Source: Akkermansiaceae bacterium (GTDB lineage: Bacteria; Verrucomicrobiota; Verrucomicrobiia; Verrucomicrobiales; Akkermansiaceae). From it: a stretch of 64,000 bases of DNA. The position numbers and the translations under genes were made by a program. The notes under the pieces are model-generated. The model did no database searches, was not told the origin of the DNA, and saw only the letters and a list, made by a program, of their open reading frames with translations. Location of the stretch: positions 455,226-519,225 of the forward strand of contig CP059069.1 in NCBI GenBank assembly GCA_017798145.1, given 5' to 3'. This document shows positions 42,703-52,000 of this stretch, in pieces (the stretch's first letter is position 1; each line of letters opens with the position of its first letter).

Positions 42703-42975
42703 GTGCTGTGTTTCCGGCGCCCCATGTTTACGACATCCCAGAAATCCCAGACGGCATGCCCGTCAAACCCTGCCTCACACCGGCTGATAACCGCAAAGGA
42801 ACTCGCCAAGCATTTGGCGACTAGCGAGCGAAACGTCAACCGCCAGGCAGTGGAAGGCGCGATCCCCTGCGTAACATTCGGGCGCTCACGCCGGTTTGAC
42901 CCTTTGGAAGTTGCCAAGGCTTTGAACCTCAAGAACCCGATCGTTATAGCCGAAAATCGCGCCGGAAAATCTTAG
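42703..42975 (+). CDS. Excisionase-like helix-turn-helix protein
   Basis: A 90-residue small DNA-binding protein. RLITAKELAKHLATSERNVN and RQAVEGAIPCVTFGRSRRFD form a MerR/excisionase-type HTH with wing, followed by PLEVAKALNLKNP. The start is GTG at 42703, supported by GAGGAG at 42691-42696; an ATG at 42724 is the alternative. Near an integrase such proteins usually act as recombination directionality factors or regulators of the element. Confidence 0.7.
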   Translation: MLCFRRPMFTTSQKSQTACPSNPASHRLITAKELAKHLATSERNVNRQAVEGAIPCVTFGRSRRFDPLEVAKALNLKNPIVIAENRAGKS

Positions 42976-43034
42976 CCGCACCCGGAGGAAGGCGCGGCTC
43001 ACTGATCAAACAACCTTCCCCGGAAATCAATAAC

Positions 43035-43838
43035 ATGAATGTAACCAACAACAGTCCCTTCGAGGACGACACAGACACAGACACAGACACAGACACAGAC
43101 ACAGACACAGACACCGACACCAGCACTGAAACCATGAAACCGAAACCGACACCAGCACCAGACGAAGACCTGAACAGCGATCAGGAGACCGCTGCGGCAG
43201 AGAATTACGAATCGCAAAACAAGACTGCCGACGAACTCATGAAGGAGCACGTGGGTGAAGTCCCAAAGGCTGAGAAGAAATTCTCGCTCGCGAGCCTGAA
43301 ATCGAAAAGCGAAGAGGCTGTTCCCAAGAGCAACACCAAGCCCGGCACGATCGCGGTTGGGAAGCCCAACGATGACACCTTCGTCCGCACCAGCGCCAAC
43401 TCGGACGAGTGGGCCGCGTTCGACTTCATCGAACTGAAGACCGAAAAGAAGCTCTACCTCCTGACCCCGGATGTCGTCGAGGAGATCAATTCCCTCAATG
43501 AGGACCGCGCCCAGGTTATGATCAAGACGATGAAGAAGCGGTTGATTTATTCCGTGACCCGCCTGGGGGACCCGTTCCTCTGGCCCATCACGATCCTGGA
43601 CGGCGACAACGATTGGATCGACTCCGCCAACAGCTGCGCCGAGGCGGCGAAGGAGGAGTGGGTCCGCGTCGTGAGCAACACGAATGCCGGCCGATACGAC
43701 TACCTCGCCAGCCCTTCCACCACCGAGCCGAAGTGGCCTGCCATGACCTATGAGGCCGCGGTGTTGAAGGCATTCAGCGGGAAGGTCATCGACAGCATGG
43801 GGCACGACGTGATCAAGCAGCTCCTTGGAGAGGACTAG
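43035..43838 (+). CDS. Island protein with N-terminal Asp-Thr repeat
   Basis: A 267-residue acidic protein. The N-terminus holds (DT)n encoded by seven perfect ACAGAC hexamers, then a Lys/Pro/Glu-rich disordered linker. The folded part begins around residue 110 (TIAVGKPNDDTFVRTSANSD, WAAFDFIELKTEKKLYLLTP, RLGDPFLWPITILDGDNDWI). It directly precedes the polymerase gene and resembles phage-type proteins encoded beside replication genes. No enzyme motif recognised. Confidence 0.65.
   Translation: MNVTNNSPFEDDTDTDTDTDTDTDTDTDTSTETMKPKPTPAPDEDLNSDQETAAAENYESQNKTADELMKEHVGEVPKAEKKFSLASLKSKSEEAVPKSNTKPGTIAVGKPNDDTFVRTSANSDEWAAFDFIELKTEKKLYLLTPDVVEEINSLNEDRAQVMIKTMKKRLIYSVTRLGDPFLWPITILDGDNDWIDSANSCAEAAKEEWVRVVSNTNAGRYDYLASPSTTEPKWPAMTYEAAVLKAFSGKVIDSMGHDVIKQLLGED
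43071..43112. repeat. Hexanucleotide tandem repeat (ACAGAC)7
   Basis: Seven uninterrupted units followed by degenerate ACCGAC and ACC. Unit length is a multiple of three, so slippage would change the Asp-Thr tract length without a frameshift. Confidence 0.9.
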
Positions 43839-43845
43839 TCACGTG

Positions 43846-43884
43846 CCGGAGTTGGGTTCGGCTCTGAGCTGAGCCCAACTCCGG
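43846..43884. other. Hairpin between the DT-repeat gene and the polymerase gene
   Basis: CCGGAGTTGGG (43846-43856) and CCCAACTCCGG (43874-43884) form a perfect 11-bp stem with a 17-base loop. No T tract follows, so it may modulate expression or stability of the polymerase message rather than terminate. Confidence 0.65.
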
Positions 43885-43903
43885 GACCAACCCGCCCCCA
43901 GCC

Positions 43904-45658
43904 ATGGAGCCTCCGTCCAAAGCTTGGTCTGTCGACTTCGAGTACAGCACCGATGATAACTTCCGCCCGGTGCCGATCTGTATGGTGGCGCGGGAAATTT
44001 TCAGCGGCGAGTTGCGCCGTATCTGGCTATGGGATGATCCACCGTTAGATTGCCCCATAGATTTCACCGGGTCCCTCTACGCAGCCTACGCGGCAAGCGC
44101 CGAGATGAGCTGCCATCTCAAGCTGGGTTGGGACATGCCTGAGTGTATTGTCGACCTACACGCGGAGTACTGCGCCGAAAAGGCTGGCTTGCTGCCTCAG
44201 AGAAAGGGCCTCTTGTACGCGCTCTCCAGCTATGGCATCTCCGGCATCGCCGCCGGCGAGAAGAATGACATGAGGGACCTTTGCATACGTGGCGGCCCAT
44301 ACACCGAAAAGCAGCGCGAGGAAATACTGACCTACTGCCAGTCCGACGTCGACGCCACCGCTGAGCTTTTCCTCAAGATGTGGCCCCGGGTCTCCGGGCA
44401 CTTTTCGCCAGCCCTTTGGAGGGGCGAGTATGGGAAGGCTGTTGCTAAGATCGAGGCCAACGGGATCCCACTGGACGTGCCCGAACTCAAGCGCCTGCGG
44501 GGCGCGTGGCCGCGGATCAAGAACCAGATGATTCGCACTGTCGATACACATTACGACGTTTTTGAAGGTGAAACCTTCAAGGAGGCCAAGTTTGCGGCGT
44601 GGGTCGAAAAGGAGAAGATCGACTGGCCTCTGCTGGAGTCCGGCAGACCAGATCTGAAGAGACGCACCTTCTCCGACATGAGCAAGCGGGAGTCCCGCGT
44701 CCACCCTCTTCACGAGCTGCGCAAAACCCTATCAGAGCTGCGCCTCCAGGACATCCCTGTTGGTACCGACAACAGGAACCATTTTGCCGTCATGCCATAC
44801 CGGTCAAAGACGGGCAGGAACCAGCCCAAGGGCAAAAAATTCATTTTCGCCGGCGCCAAGTGGCTGCGACACCTGATCCGACCCGAGCCCGGCATGGCCT
44901 TGGCCTACGTCGATTGGAGTGGGCAGGAGTTCGGTATCGCCGCCTACAAATCCGGGGACACCAACATGATCGAGGCTTACGAGTCCGGCGATCCGCACCT
45001 TTCCTTCGCCAAGTTCGCCCGCGCTGTGCCGCAGGATGCCACTAAGGACAGCCACCCAAGCGATCGCAAGGTCTTCAAGATCGCCAACCTCGGGATCCTC
45101 ATGGGCATGGGCGTCCGTGGCCTGTCCATGCAGCTCGGTAACCGGGAGGCCAAAGCCGTGCAGCTGCTGCGGTCACATAAGGAGGTATTCCCTGACTACT
45201 GGTCATGGAGCGACGACAACCTCAACCACTACCTGGACGGCCACGCCCTCTACGGTGCCATGGGTTGGCCGCTGAACCCGTCCCTCGGAACCAAGACCAC
45301 AACCGCACGGAATTTCAAACTGCAGGCCAATGGCGCGGAGATGATGCGTCTGGCAGCCATCGCGATCACCGCCAAGGGGATCAGGGTATGCTGCCCGGTT
45401 CACGACGCCTTCCTGGTGGAGGCTCCGGTGGGCGAGATCGACGAGGTGGTCGAGAGCGTGCAGGAGAGCATGGCCGAGGCCTCGTCGGTGGTGCTCGGTG
45501 GTCCACAAATCAGGACCGACGTCGACATTTTCAGGTATCCCGCCCGCTACGAGGAGGTGGGCGGAACCGGCATGTGGGACCTAGTGAACGGGTTCGCTAA
45601 TTTGCTCAACGAAGAGGGCGGTAAACCCACCATGTCCCGAAGACTACCGGAGCAATGA
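43904..45658 (+). CDS. Phage-type family A DNA polymerase with 3'-5' exonuclease domain
   Basis: A 584-residue polymerase. The N-terminal DEDD-type exonuclease is seen as AWSVDFEYS, HLKLGWDMPE (short) and YCQSDVDATAEL. Polymerase motif A is YVDWSGQEFGIAAY, motif B RKVFKIANLGILMGMGVRGL (Lys and the aromatic/Gly helix) and motif C CCPVHDAFLVEAP. It is much shorter than chromosomal PolI (no 5' nuclease domain), as in phage and mobile-element replicases. It is translationally coupled to the next gene (ATGATG overlap). It implies the element can replicate or repair itself autonomously; that is inference. Confidence 0.88.
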   Translation: MEPPSKAWSVDFEYSTDDNFRPVPICMVAREIFSGELRRIWLWDDPPLDCPIDFTGSLYAAYAASAEMSCHLKLGWDMPECIVDLHAEYCAEKAGLLPQRKGLLYALSSYGISGIAAGEKNDMRDLCIRGGPYTEKQREEILTYCQSDVDATAELFLKMWPRVSGHFSPALWRGEYGKAVAKIEANGIPLDVPELKRLRGAWPRIKNQMIRTVDTHYDVFEGETFKEAKFAAWVEKEKIDWPLLESGRPDLKRRTFSDMSKRESRVHPLHELRKTLSELRLQDIPVGTDNRNHFAVMPYRSKTGRNQPKGKKFIFAGAKWLRHLIRPEPGMALAYVDWSGQEFGIAAYKSGDTNMIEAYESGDPHLSFAKFARAVPQDATKDSHPSDRKVFKIANLGILMGMGVRGLSMQLGNREAKAVQLLRSHKEVFPDYWSWSDDNLNHYLDGHALYGAMGWPLNPSLGTKTTTARNFKLQANGAEMMRLAAIAITAKGIRVCCPVHDAFLVEAPVGEIDEVVESVQESMAEASSVVLGGPQIRTDVDIFRYPARYEEVGGTGMWDLVNGFANLLNEEGGKPTMSRRLPEQ

Positions 45659-45999
45659 TGAAAAGACCTCTAAAGCAAAAGGAGGGTGAGATCCTCCATA
45701 ACGGGCTTACTGGAGAGGCGATCCCCGGTGAGGAGAGATTCATCAAGAGGATCCCGCTGGACTTGTTCCGCAGGGCGTCGGAGAAGTCGAAGGCAGCGGT
45801 CGTGACTCTGGGCGCGATCTTTTACATCGCTGGCATGGCGAAGTCTAACACCTTCCGCCTTGCCCCGTCACAGATGGATGCGGCTGGTGCGGTTCCCGAT
45901 GTCCGGAAGAGAGGGCTCCGCGACCTCGAGAAAATCGGAGTCATTCGGTTTGTAGAAAAGGGGCGCGGGAAAGCCCCGACCATAAAAATCGTCAGGTGA
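45655..45999 (+). CDS. Small winged-helix-like protein
   Basis: A 114-residue basic protein overlapping the polymerase stop by 4 bases. The core (AAVVTLGAIFYIAGMAKSNT, MDAAGAVPDVRKRGLRDLEK, IGVIRFVEKGRGKAPTIKIV) has the helix-helix-wing pattern of a winged helix-turn-helix that reads DNA with a basic wing. A regulator or replication accessory is likely from position; no specific family is assigned. Confidence 0.6.
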   Translation: MMKRPLKQKEGEILHNGLTGEAIPGEERFIKRIPLDLFRRASEKSKAAVVTLGAIFYIAGMAKSNTFRLAPSQMDAAGAVPDVRKRGLRDLEKIGVIRFVEKGRGKAPTIKIVR

Positions 46000-46003
46000 A
46001 AGA

Positions 46004-46711
46004 ATGGACACCGAGCCTAATAGATGGGGCACAGAGCCCTACTACATGGGACATAGAGCCTACCCGCCCTATCTCTATAGTATCTCTCTTTTATTTCCCT
46101 ATTAGGAGGAATGGAGAGAGTCCGGATGGTATGCCCACGAAGCAAGCCTCCGCGCGCTGCTTAGTGAGGATTACGATGACATTCTCACCTCAGGACTGGC
46201 GCCCTTCGTCGGGGCCAACCGCAAAACGCCCGCTACGGCTATCGAAGATGAGTTGCAGGAGCAAGGTCTGCTGGCTTTCGACGCGCGGGGAGCGGAGCGG
46301 ACAGGTGGTGAGGCTTTCTCTTGGTTCGGTCGAAGGGAAGATGCCGATGGTCACCATCAGCGCCGCCCTTCACTTACTCGGCACGCCTCCGTTCTATGGG
46401 ACATCCGCAACACACTGGATCAGGCTGGTATCGGTGCCCTCAGATTTGAGGGCACCGATTTGGACACCATGAACAGGCAGCAACCCTGCTACTTCCTCCC
46501 CCGGCGCGAGTGCGACATCGTCATCTCCGGTTACTCGGTTCCGTTCTGCGTGACCACCATCAACAGGCGGCACGAGCTGGAGGCGAAATGGGTGAGAGTC
46601 GCCGATCATTCCAACTTCGACGTCGTCTGCCGGGCCAGCCCGCCCAGATCTAACAGGGTCGGAGGTGCACCAAGTCGGTATTTAATGCCGCGTTTATGCA
46701 CTTCTGCGTAA
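46004..46711 (+). pseudogene. Interrupted reading frame of unknown function
   Basis: An ATG at 46004 opens a frame (MDTEPNRWGTEPYYMGHRAY) that ends at TAG 46103-46105, then continues open in the same frame to 46711 with protein-like sequence (ESGWYAHEASLRALLSEDY, TPATAIEDELQEQGLLAFD, ASVLWDIRNTLDQAGIGALR, YFLPRRECDIVISGY). No ATG restarts it: an AGGAGG at 46104-46109 leads to an ATG in another frame that stops after 17 codons, and the first in-frame start is a TTG at 46253. Either the TAG is a nonsense mutation, or the second part is a gene with an unusual start. The first 60 bases contain three imperfect 21-22 bp repeats of ACANAGAGCC. Confidence 0.4.
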
Positions 46712-47350
46712 CCCCTAAAAAACGCCATTCGTGCACCTGGTTTTCCGAGCGCAATGCCTTGTAAAACCTACGTTCGGGACTCCAGGCATGAGGTGCACTA
46801 ATTTGATCGGTATCGGGGAATGGGGTGTGCGTACTGGCGAGGGCCACTCCTTTTAGGGAATTTCCGAGCCCAAGATTGGTGGAAGGGAGCTGTCGCTTGA
46901 TCCCTCACCGCTGCCACACCCGGGTCGTTGCGGTGCTCACACTCAGCTGCGGAGGGTAACAACGCCTTGCCTATTCTGTGTGCGCGAGATCTTCAGCACC
47001 TTCCGGCCCCCTGAGCGCCCCGCTGCCGCCCTTGGACACTGAGTCCCCGGCCCTTTGGCTGGACGGACCCCCGACGTCCCAGAATCGCCCACAGAGGGCC
47101 GGGCCAGGAAATGCACTCGTGAGATTCGGGTGCACGGTGTCGACGATTCACCACCCCTTTGTGAAGAGTGACCCCTTTTTAACACCCTACGTCGTGTTTA
47201 CAAAAATTCATACCCCCTCATCACACGATCACCAGCTGAGAACACTGCGCCTGCTGCCGCCCATCGCCCGGCCGACAGAATGCCGAATTTGTCTGTTTAC
47301 TCCAAGTGGGCTTGATGCTGGTATCAAGGAGCCTTGATTGGGGCGAACGC
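46712..47350. other. Non-coding stretch upstream of the CARF regulator
   Basis: About 640 bases without a supported gene. GTGCACCTGG (about 46734) and CCAGG...AGGTGCAC (about 46783-46799) form an interrupted inverted repeat, and GGTGCACYAA recurs on both sides. The stretch separates the phage-like module from the defence cargo and could hold the regulator promoter. Confidence 0.45.
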
Positions 47351-48844
47351 ATGAAAGTTCTACTGACATTCACCGGTTTCCACGATCCCTTCGCAGCCTC
47401 CGCTGCGACCGGGGAGATGCGAGCCGGGCCGATCCTGACAGTATTGGCAGAGCGCTCGTTTGATCGGGTTTATCTTTTCTCCACGCCGAAGACCTCCGAG
47501 ATCGGCGAAAAGACCGCCACCGCCATCACAGAACGGCATCCCGGCGTGATGGTGGAGATCCTGGGGATTCCGCTCAAGGATCCCACAAACCACCTTGGCA
47601 TCCTCCGCCAGCTGCGGGGGCATTTCAAGAAGCTCAACGCCTCCCATCCTGAGGCGGAGTATTCGATCTCCGTCTCATCCGGCACGCCGCACATGCACGC
47701 CTGCTGGCTGTTGCTTGCCGCCAGCGGTGAAATTCCGGCCACCATCCTCCAGTCGACTCCACCGGAGTTTGTGCAGGCAGGCCGCAGCCTGGTTCGTGAG
47801 ATCGACATCCATCAGAAGGACTTCCCCACGATCACGAGGCCGCTGGACAGGCCGGAACAGGACGCGGACGACGAATCCTCGATTGACGACGCATGTCGCG
47901 AGCTTGGCATCGTCGGCGAAGATCCGGCGTTCAGAAAAGCGCTGCACGAATCCTTCGTCTACTCGCAATACGACGACTTCCACGTCCTGCTGATCGGCGA
48001 GACAGGCAGCGGCAAGGAATACTTTGCGCAGTTCGTCCACCATCTCGGGCCGCGCGCAGGCCGTCCGATGATCACGGTGAACTGCAGCAGTATTCCGGAG
48101 AACCTCGTCGAGAGCCAGTTGTTCGGCCACAAGAAAGGAGCCTTCACCGGTGCAGCCAGCGACCACGAGGGGAAATTCAAATCCGCAGACCGGGGGGTGC
48201 TTTTCCTGGATGAGATCGGTGAGCTCCCGCTGCCTGCGCAGGCGAAGCTGCTCCGCGTCCTCGAACAAGGTGAAATCGAACCTGTCGGCTCCAATCGCCC
48301 GGTGAAGGTGAACGTCCGCGTCATCGCCGCCACCCATCGGAATCTCCGTGAAATGGTGCAAGCCGGCACTTTCCGTGAGGATCTTTATCAGCGCTTTGGA
48401 TCAAGCATCACCATCCCGCCACTGCGTGCCCGGAAAATCGACATCCCCGTCCTGTCGTCCCATCTGCTAACGGCGTGGAACGCGCGGCACCAACACCAGA
48501 AACGTCTCTCACCCGCTGCCATCAACGAACTCATCCGCTATCCCTGGCCCGGCAATGTCCGCGAACTCCGCCGCGTGATCCAGCAATCGGCGATGCTCGC
48601 GTCCGGGAAAGTCATCCACCCTCAGGATCTTCGCTTTGAGGCTCCGCTTCGCACGGATCCGATGTCCGCACTCCCCGATCCTTCCGAGGGCTTTGTCCTC
48701 GCCGAATTCCTCGATGGGATCAAACTCCACCTGATCCAACGGGCCATGGAACTGAGCGGCGGCGTCCAAGCCCGCGCCGCCAGGCTGCTTGGCATCACCC
48801 CGCAGGCCATCAACCAGCTTCTGAAATCAAGGAATCTTCAATAG
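47351..48844 (+). CDS. Sigma-54-dependent activator with N-terminal CARF domain (RtcR-like)
   Basis: A 497-residue bacterial enhancer-binding protein. Residues 1-~150 form a CARF-type Rossmann ligand-binding domain (VLLTFTGFHDPF, FDRVYLFSTPKT, YSISVSSGTPHMHACWLLLA, ATILQSTPPEF), as in RtcR. The AAA+ domain has Walker A GETGSGKEYFAQ, the sigma-54-contacting loop KKGAFTGA, Walker B GVLFLDEIGELP and the arginine-rich RALRARKIDIP-like box. The C-terminus ends with a Fis-type HTH (GVQARAARLLGITPQAINQL). RtcR normally controls rtcBA RNA repair; no rtcBA is present and the next genes are hsdR-M-S. ATG at 47351 is preferred over the upstream 47306 start because it begins the CARF strand. CARF domains elsewhere bind cyclic oligonucleotides or RNA ends. 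Confidence 0.88.
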   Translation: MKVLLTFTGFHDPFAASAATGEMRAGPILTVLAERSFDRVYLFSTPKTSEIGEKTATAITERHPGVMVEILGIPLKDPTNHLGILRQLRGHFKKLNASHPEAEYSISVSSGTPHMHACWLLLAASGEIPATILQSTPPEFVQAGRSLVREIDIHQKDFPTITRPLDRPEQDADDESSIDDACRELGIVGEDPAFRKALHESFVYSQYDDFHVLLIGETGSGKEYFAQFVHHLGPRAGRPMITVNCSSIPENLVESQLFGHKKGAFTGAASDHEGKFKSADRGVLFLDEIGELPLPAQAKLLRVLEQGEIEPVGSNRPVKVNVRVIAATHRNLREMVQAGTFREDLYQRFGSSITIPPLRARKIDIPVLSSHLLTAWNARHQHQKRLSPAAINELIRYPWPGNVRELRRVIQQSAMLASGKVIHPQDLRFEAPLRTDPMSALPDPSEGFVLAEFLDGIKLHLIQRAMELSGGVQARAARLLGITPQAINQLLKSRNLQ

Positions 48845-48950
48845 GATGCAACTCAATCATCAACGCAGATTGATTTCGGGACAGCCTGCCCGCTGCCCCC
48901 AAATTGGCTATTCCTTTGAAATACGGAGGTTTGAGACCCATCCGGCTCCA

Positions 48951-48965
48951 TGGCACGCCCCGTGC
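48951..48965 (+). promoter_or_regulatory. Putative sigma-54 (-24/-12) promoter of the hsdR operon
   Basis: TGGCACGCCCCGTGC matches the sigma-54 consensus TGGCACG-N4-TTGC at all but one base and keeps the GG/GC spacing. It lies 110 bases before the chosen hsdR start and 107 bases after the stop of the sigma-54 activator gene. It also forms a perfect palindrome (TGGCACG-CCC-CGTGCCA, 48951-48967). A second inverted repeat, GGCACA-GAAATG-TGTGCC, lies at 48976-48993, so an operator reading is an alternative. Confidence 0.65.
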
Positions 48966-49074
48966 CAATACCCATGGCACAGAAATGTGTGCCGAACCCT
49001 CGCCAACCGAACTCCCTCAGGTGACCGCCGTGTCCCCCGAGTCGCTTCGTTATCCGGCGGCATCCATTTCCCTC

Positions 49075-52000
49075 ATGAAATCATGTAACTTTGAGTTCCT
49101 CCGGAAAGGCCACCGCGAACTCGCCGATCTTGGCGGCTTTGCAGAAGCCTACGTTCACACCGACCCGGCCGCCTGCCTGGTCAAGCTACGCACCTTTGCC
49201 GAGTTCCTGGTCAAAGCCCTCTTCTCCCACCATCGGCTGGAACTCACTTATCAGTGCAACCTCAACGACCTGCTCGCCGACCACTCGTTCAAGTCGATCA
49301 CGCCGGCGGTGGTGCAGGACAAGCTCCACCTGATCCGCATCAAGGGAAACCACGCCGCCCACGGCACGCTTCATCCCACCACGCCCGGGCAGATGACCGG
49401 TATCCTCAAGGAAGCCTTCGATCTCGCCCAGTGGCTCGCCCTCTCCACCGGGCTCATGCGCCGCGACGAACTGCCAGCCTGGCAGGAGCCGCTCGCCCTC
49501 ACCGGAGATTCGAAATCACAGCTCCAGCGCGAGAAAAAGGCCGCCCTCCAGAAACTCGCAGCGCAGGAAGAACTCATGGCGAAACTCCTCGCCGATCTTG
49601 AGGAAGCCCGCTCCCAAGCCGAGGCCGCCAGCAGCTCCGAATCCGAAAAAGCCGCCCTTCTCAACCAAGCCCAACAGGCAGCCTCCGCCCTCGACTTCAG
49701 CGAGGAGGAGACCCGCTTCAAGCTCATCGACGAGTTGCTCGCCAAAGCCGGTTGGAAAGTCGGTGCGCGCGGTCAAAACACCGATGAGGTGACTCAGGAA
49801 CACCCCGTCCTTCACCAGCCGGTTGCCAGCGGCAAAGGCCGCGCGGATTATGTTGTCTGGGATCCCGACAACGGCCTGCCGCTCGGGGTTGTGGAGAGTA
49901 AGAAAACCGCCGAGGACGCCGCCAAGGGTAAGATGCAGGCGAAATACTACGCCGACGGTCTCGAAAAGGAATACGGCCAGCGCCCGGTCATCTTCTACAC
50001 CAACGGTTACGAGATCTTCATCTGGGACGATGCCAAGGGCGAACCTCCCCGCTCGCTCTTCGGCTTCTACTCCCTCGACAGCTTGCGGTACTGCATCTTC
50101 CAGCGGAACCAGCGCGAAGAAAGCCTTGGTGCGCTCTTCCCCAAGGAAGCCATCATCGACCGCCTCTACCAGATCGAGTGCGTCAAGCGCACCTGCGAGA
50201 ACTTCGACAAGCGCCGCCGCCATGCCCTTCTCATCCAGGCCACAGGCACCGGCAAGACCCGCGTCGCCGTCGCCATGTCGGAACTCATGATCCGCGCGAA
50301 GTGGGCCAAACGCATCCTCTTCCTCTGCGACCGCCGGGAACTCCGCAAACAGGCTGGGAACACCTTCGACGAATTCCTCCCGTCCGAGCCCCGTGTCATC
50401 GTCACCCGCAACACCGCGAACGATAAGGACAAGCGCATCTACCTCGCGACCTACCCCGCGATGATGAAGTGTTTCCAGAACTTCGACGTCGGCTTCTTCG
50501 ATCTCATCATCGCCGACGAGAGCCACCGCAGCATTTACAACCGCTTCCGCGACATCTTCCGCTACTTCGATTGCTTCCAGATCGGCCTCACGGCCACGCC
50601 GGTGAAGTTCATCTTCCGGAACACCTACAAGCTCTTCGGCTGCGAAAACGAGGATCCCACCGCGAACTACACCTACGACGAGGCCATCAGCCACAAGCCG
50701 CCCTACCTGTGCCCCTTCACCGTGGTGAAACACACCACCAAGTTCCTGCGGCAGGGCATCAAGTATAAGGAACTCACCCCGGAGCAGCGCGAACAGCTCG
50801 CCGAACAGACCTCCGATTCCGAGTCGGTCGATTACGGCAAGGAGCAGGTCAGCAAGGCTGTATTCAACAAGGACACAGACCGCGCCATCCTCCGCAACCT
50901 GATGGAAAACGGCATCCGCAATACCGACGGCACACGCCTTGGCAAGACCATCATCTTTGCCCGCAACCACCGCCACGCGAAACTCCTCGTCGAACTCTTC
51001 GATGAAATGTATCCGCAATACGGCGGAGACTTCTGCCTGCGCATCGACAACTACGAACCGCGTGCGGAACAGCTCATCGACGATTTCAAGACCGCCGACG
51101 GCAGCAAGAACCTCACCATCGCCGTTTCCGTGGACATGCTGGACACCGGCATCGACATCCCGCAGATCGTCAACCTCGTCTTCGCCAAGCCCGTCAAATC
51201 CTACTCCAAGTTCTGGCAGATGATCGGCCGAGGCACCCGCTTGTGTGAAAACCTCTTCGGCCCCGGCAAACACAAGACCACCTTCCAGATCTTCGATCAC
51301 TGGGGAAACTTCGAATACTTCGACGAACTCAAGAAGGAAATCGCCCCCGCCCGCGCCAAGTCCCTCCCCGAGCAACTCTTCGAAGCCCGCATTGCCCTCG
51401 CCGAGGCCGCTCTGACCGCCCAGGATCACGACGCATTCAGGCTTTCCATCAGCCTGATCGCCGCAGACATCGCCGCACTGCCCTCCGACTGCCTTTCCAT
51501 CAAGGAAAAGTGGAAGGACATCCAGGCGATGAAAAAAGACGGTGTCTTGGATGCTTTCTCCGCCGCCACCCGGGCAAACCTCAAAAGCGTTATCGCTCCG
51601 CTGATGGCCTGGCGGGATGTCCATAGCAAGGAAGCGGCCCTCAAGTTCGACCTTCTCGCCGCGCGCTTGTCCATCGCCACTTTGGCCAAGTCCTCCGATG
51701 CGGAGGATCTGCGCGATCAGGTCATCGACCACGTCTCACGCCTTCCCATCAATCTGCAGCCGGTTCAGGAAAAGCTCCACACGATCCAGAAGGCAAAGCA
51801 GAAGTCCACCTATCAGGGAGCGACCACCGGGGAACTCGAAGCCCTCCGCACAGAGTTGCGCGGCATCATGCGCTATCAGGTAAATCCCACCGGGGATCCG
51901 GCGGAGCCCCGCTACATCGACTTGAAGGAAGATCCCGGCGAATACACATCCACCCCCCACCACGTCAAACTCGCCGGCCTCGACCTCGCAGCCTACCGCA

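Noticed and set aside
43071..43112. Possible CRISPR or iteron array
   Set aside because: A 6-base unit without spacers inside a coding region; a simple tandem repeat.
46978..47337. 119-codon frame in the spacer before the CARF regulator
   Set aside because: Low-complexity Pro/Ser-rich translation, no ribosome-binding site, and an overlapping opposite-strand frame of equal quality.
47351..48844. Regulator of RNA repair (canonical RtcR)
   Set aside because: No rtcA or rtcB in the window; the adjacent sigma-54-like promoter points to hsdR. Canonical function elsewhere in the genome cannot be excluded.
49516..51732. 738-codon frame antisense to hsdR
   Set aside because: Shadow of the GC-rich hsdR gene; the sense strand has all type I R motifs.
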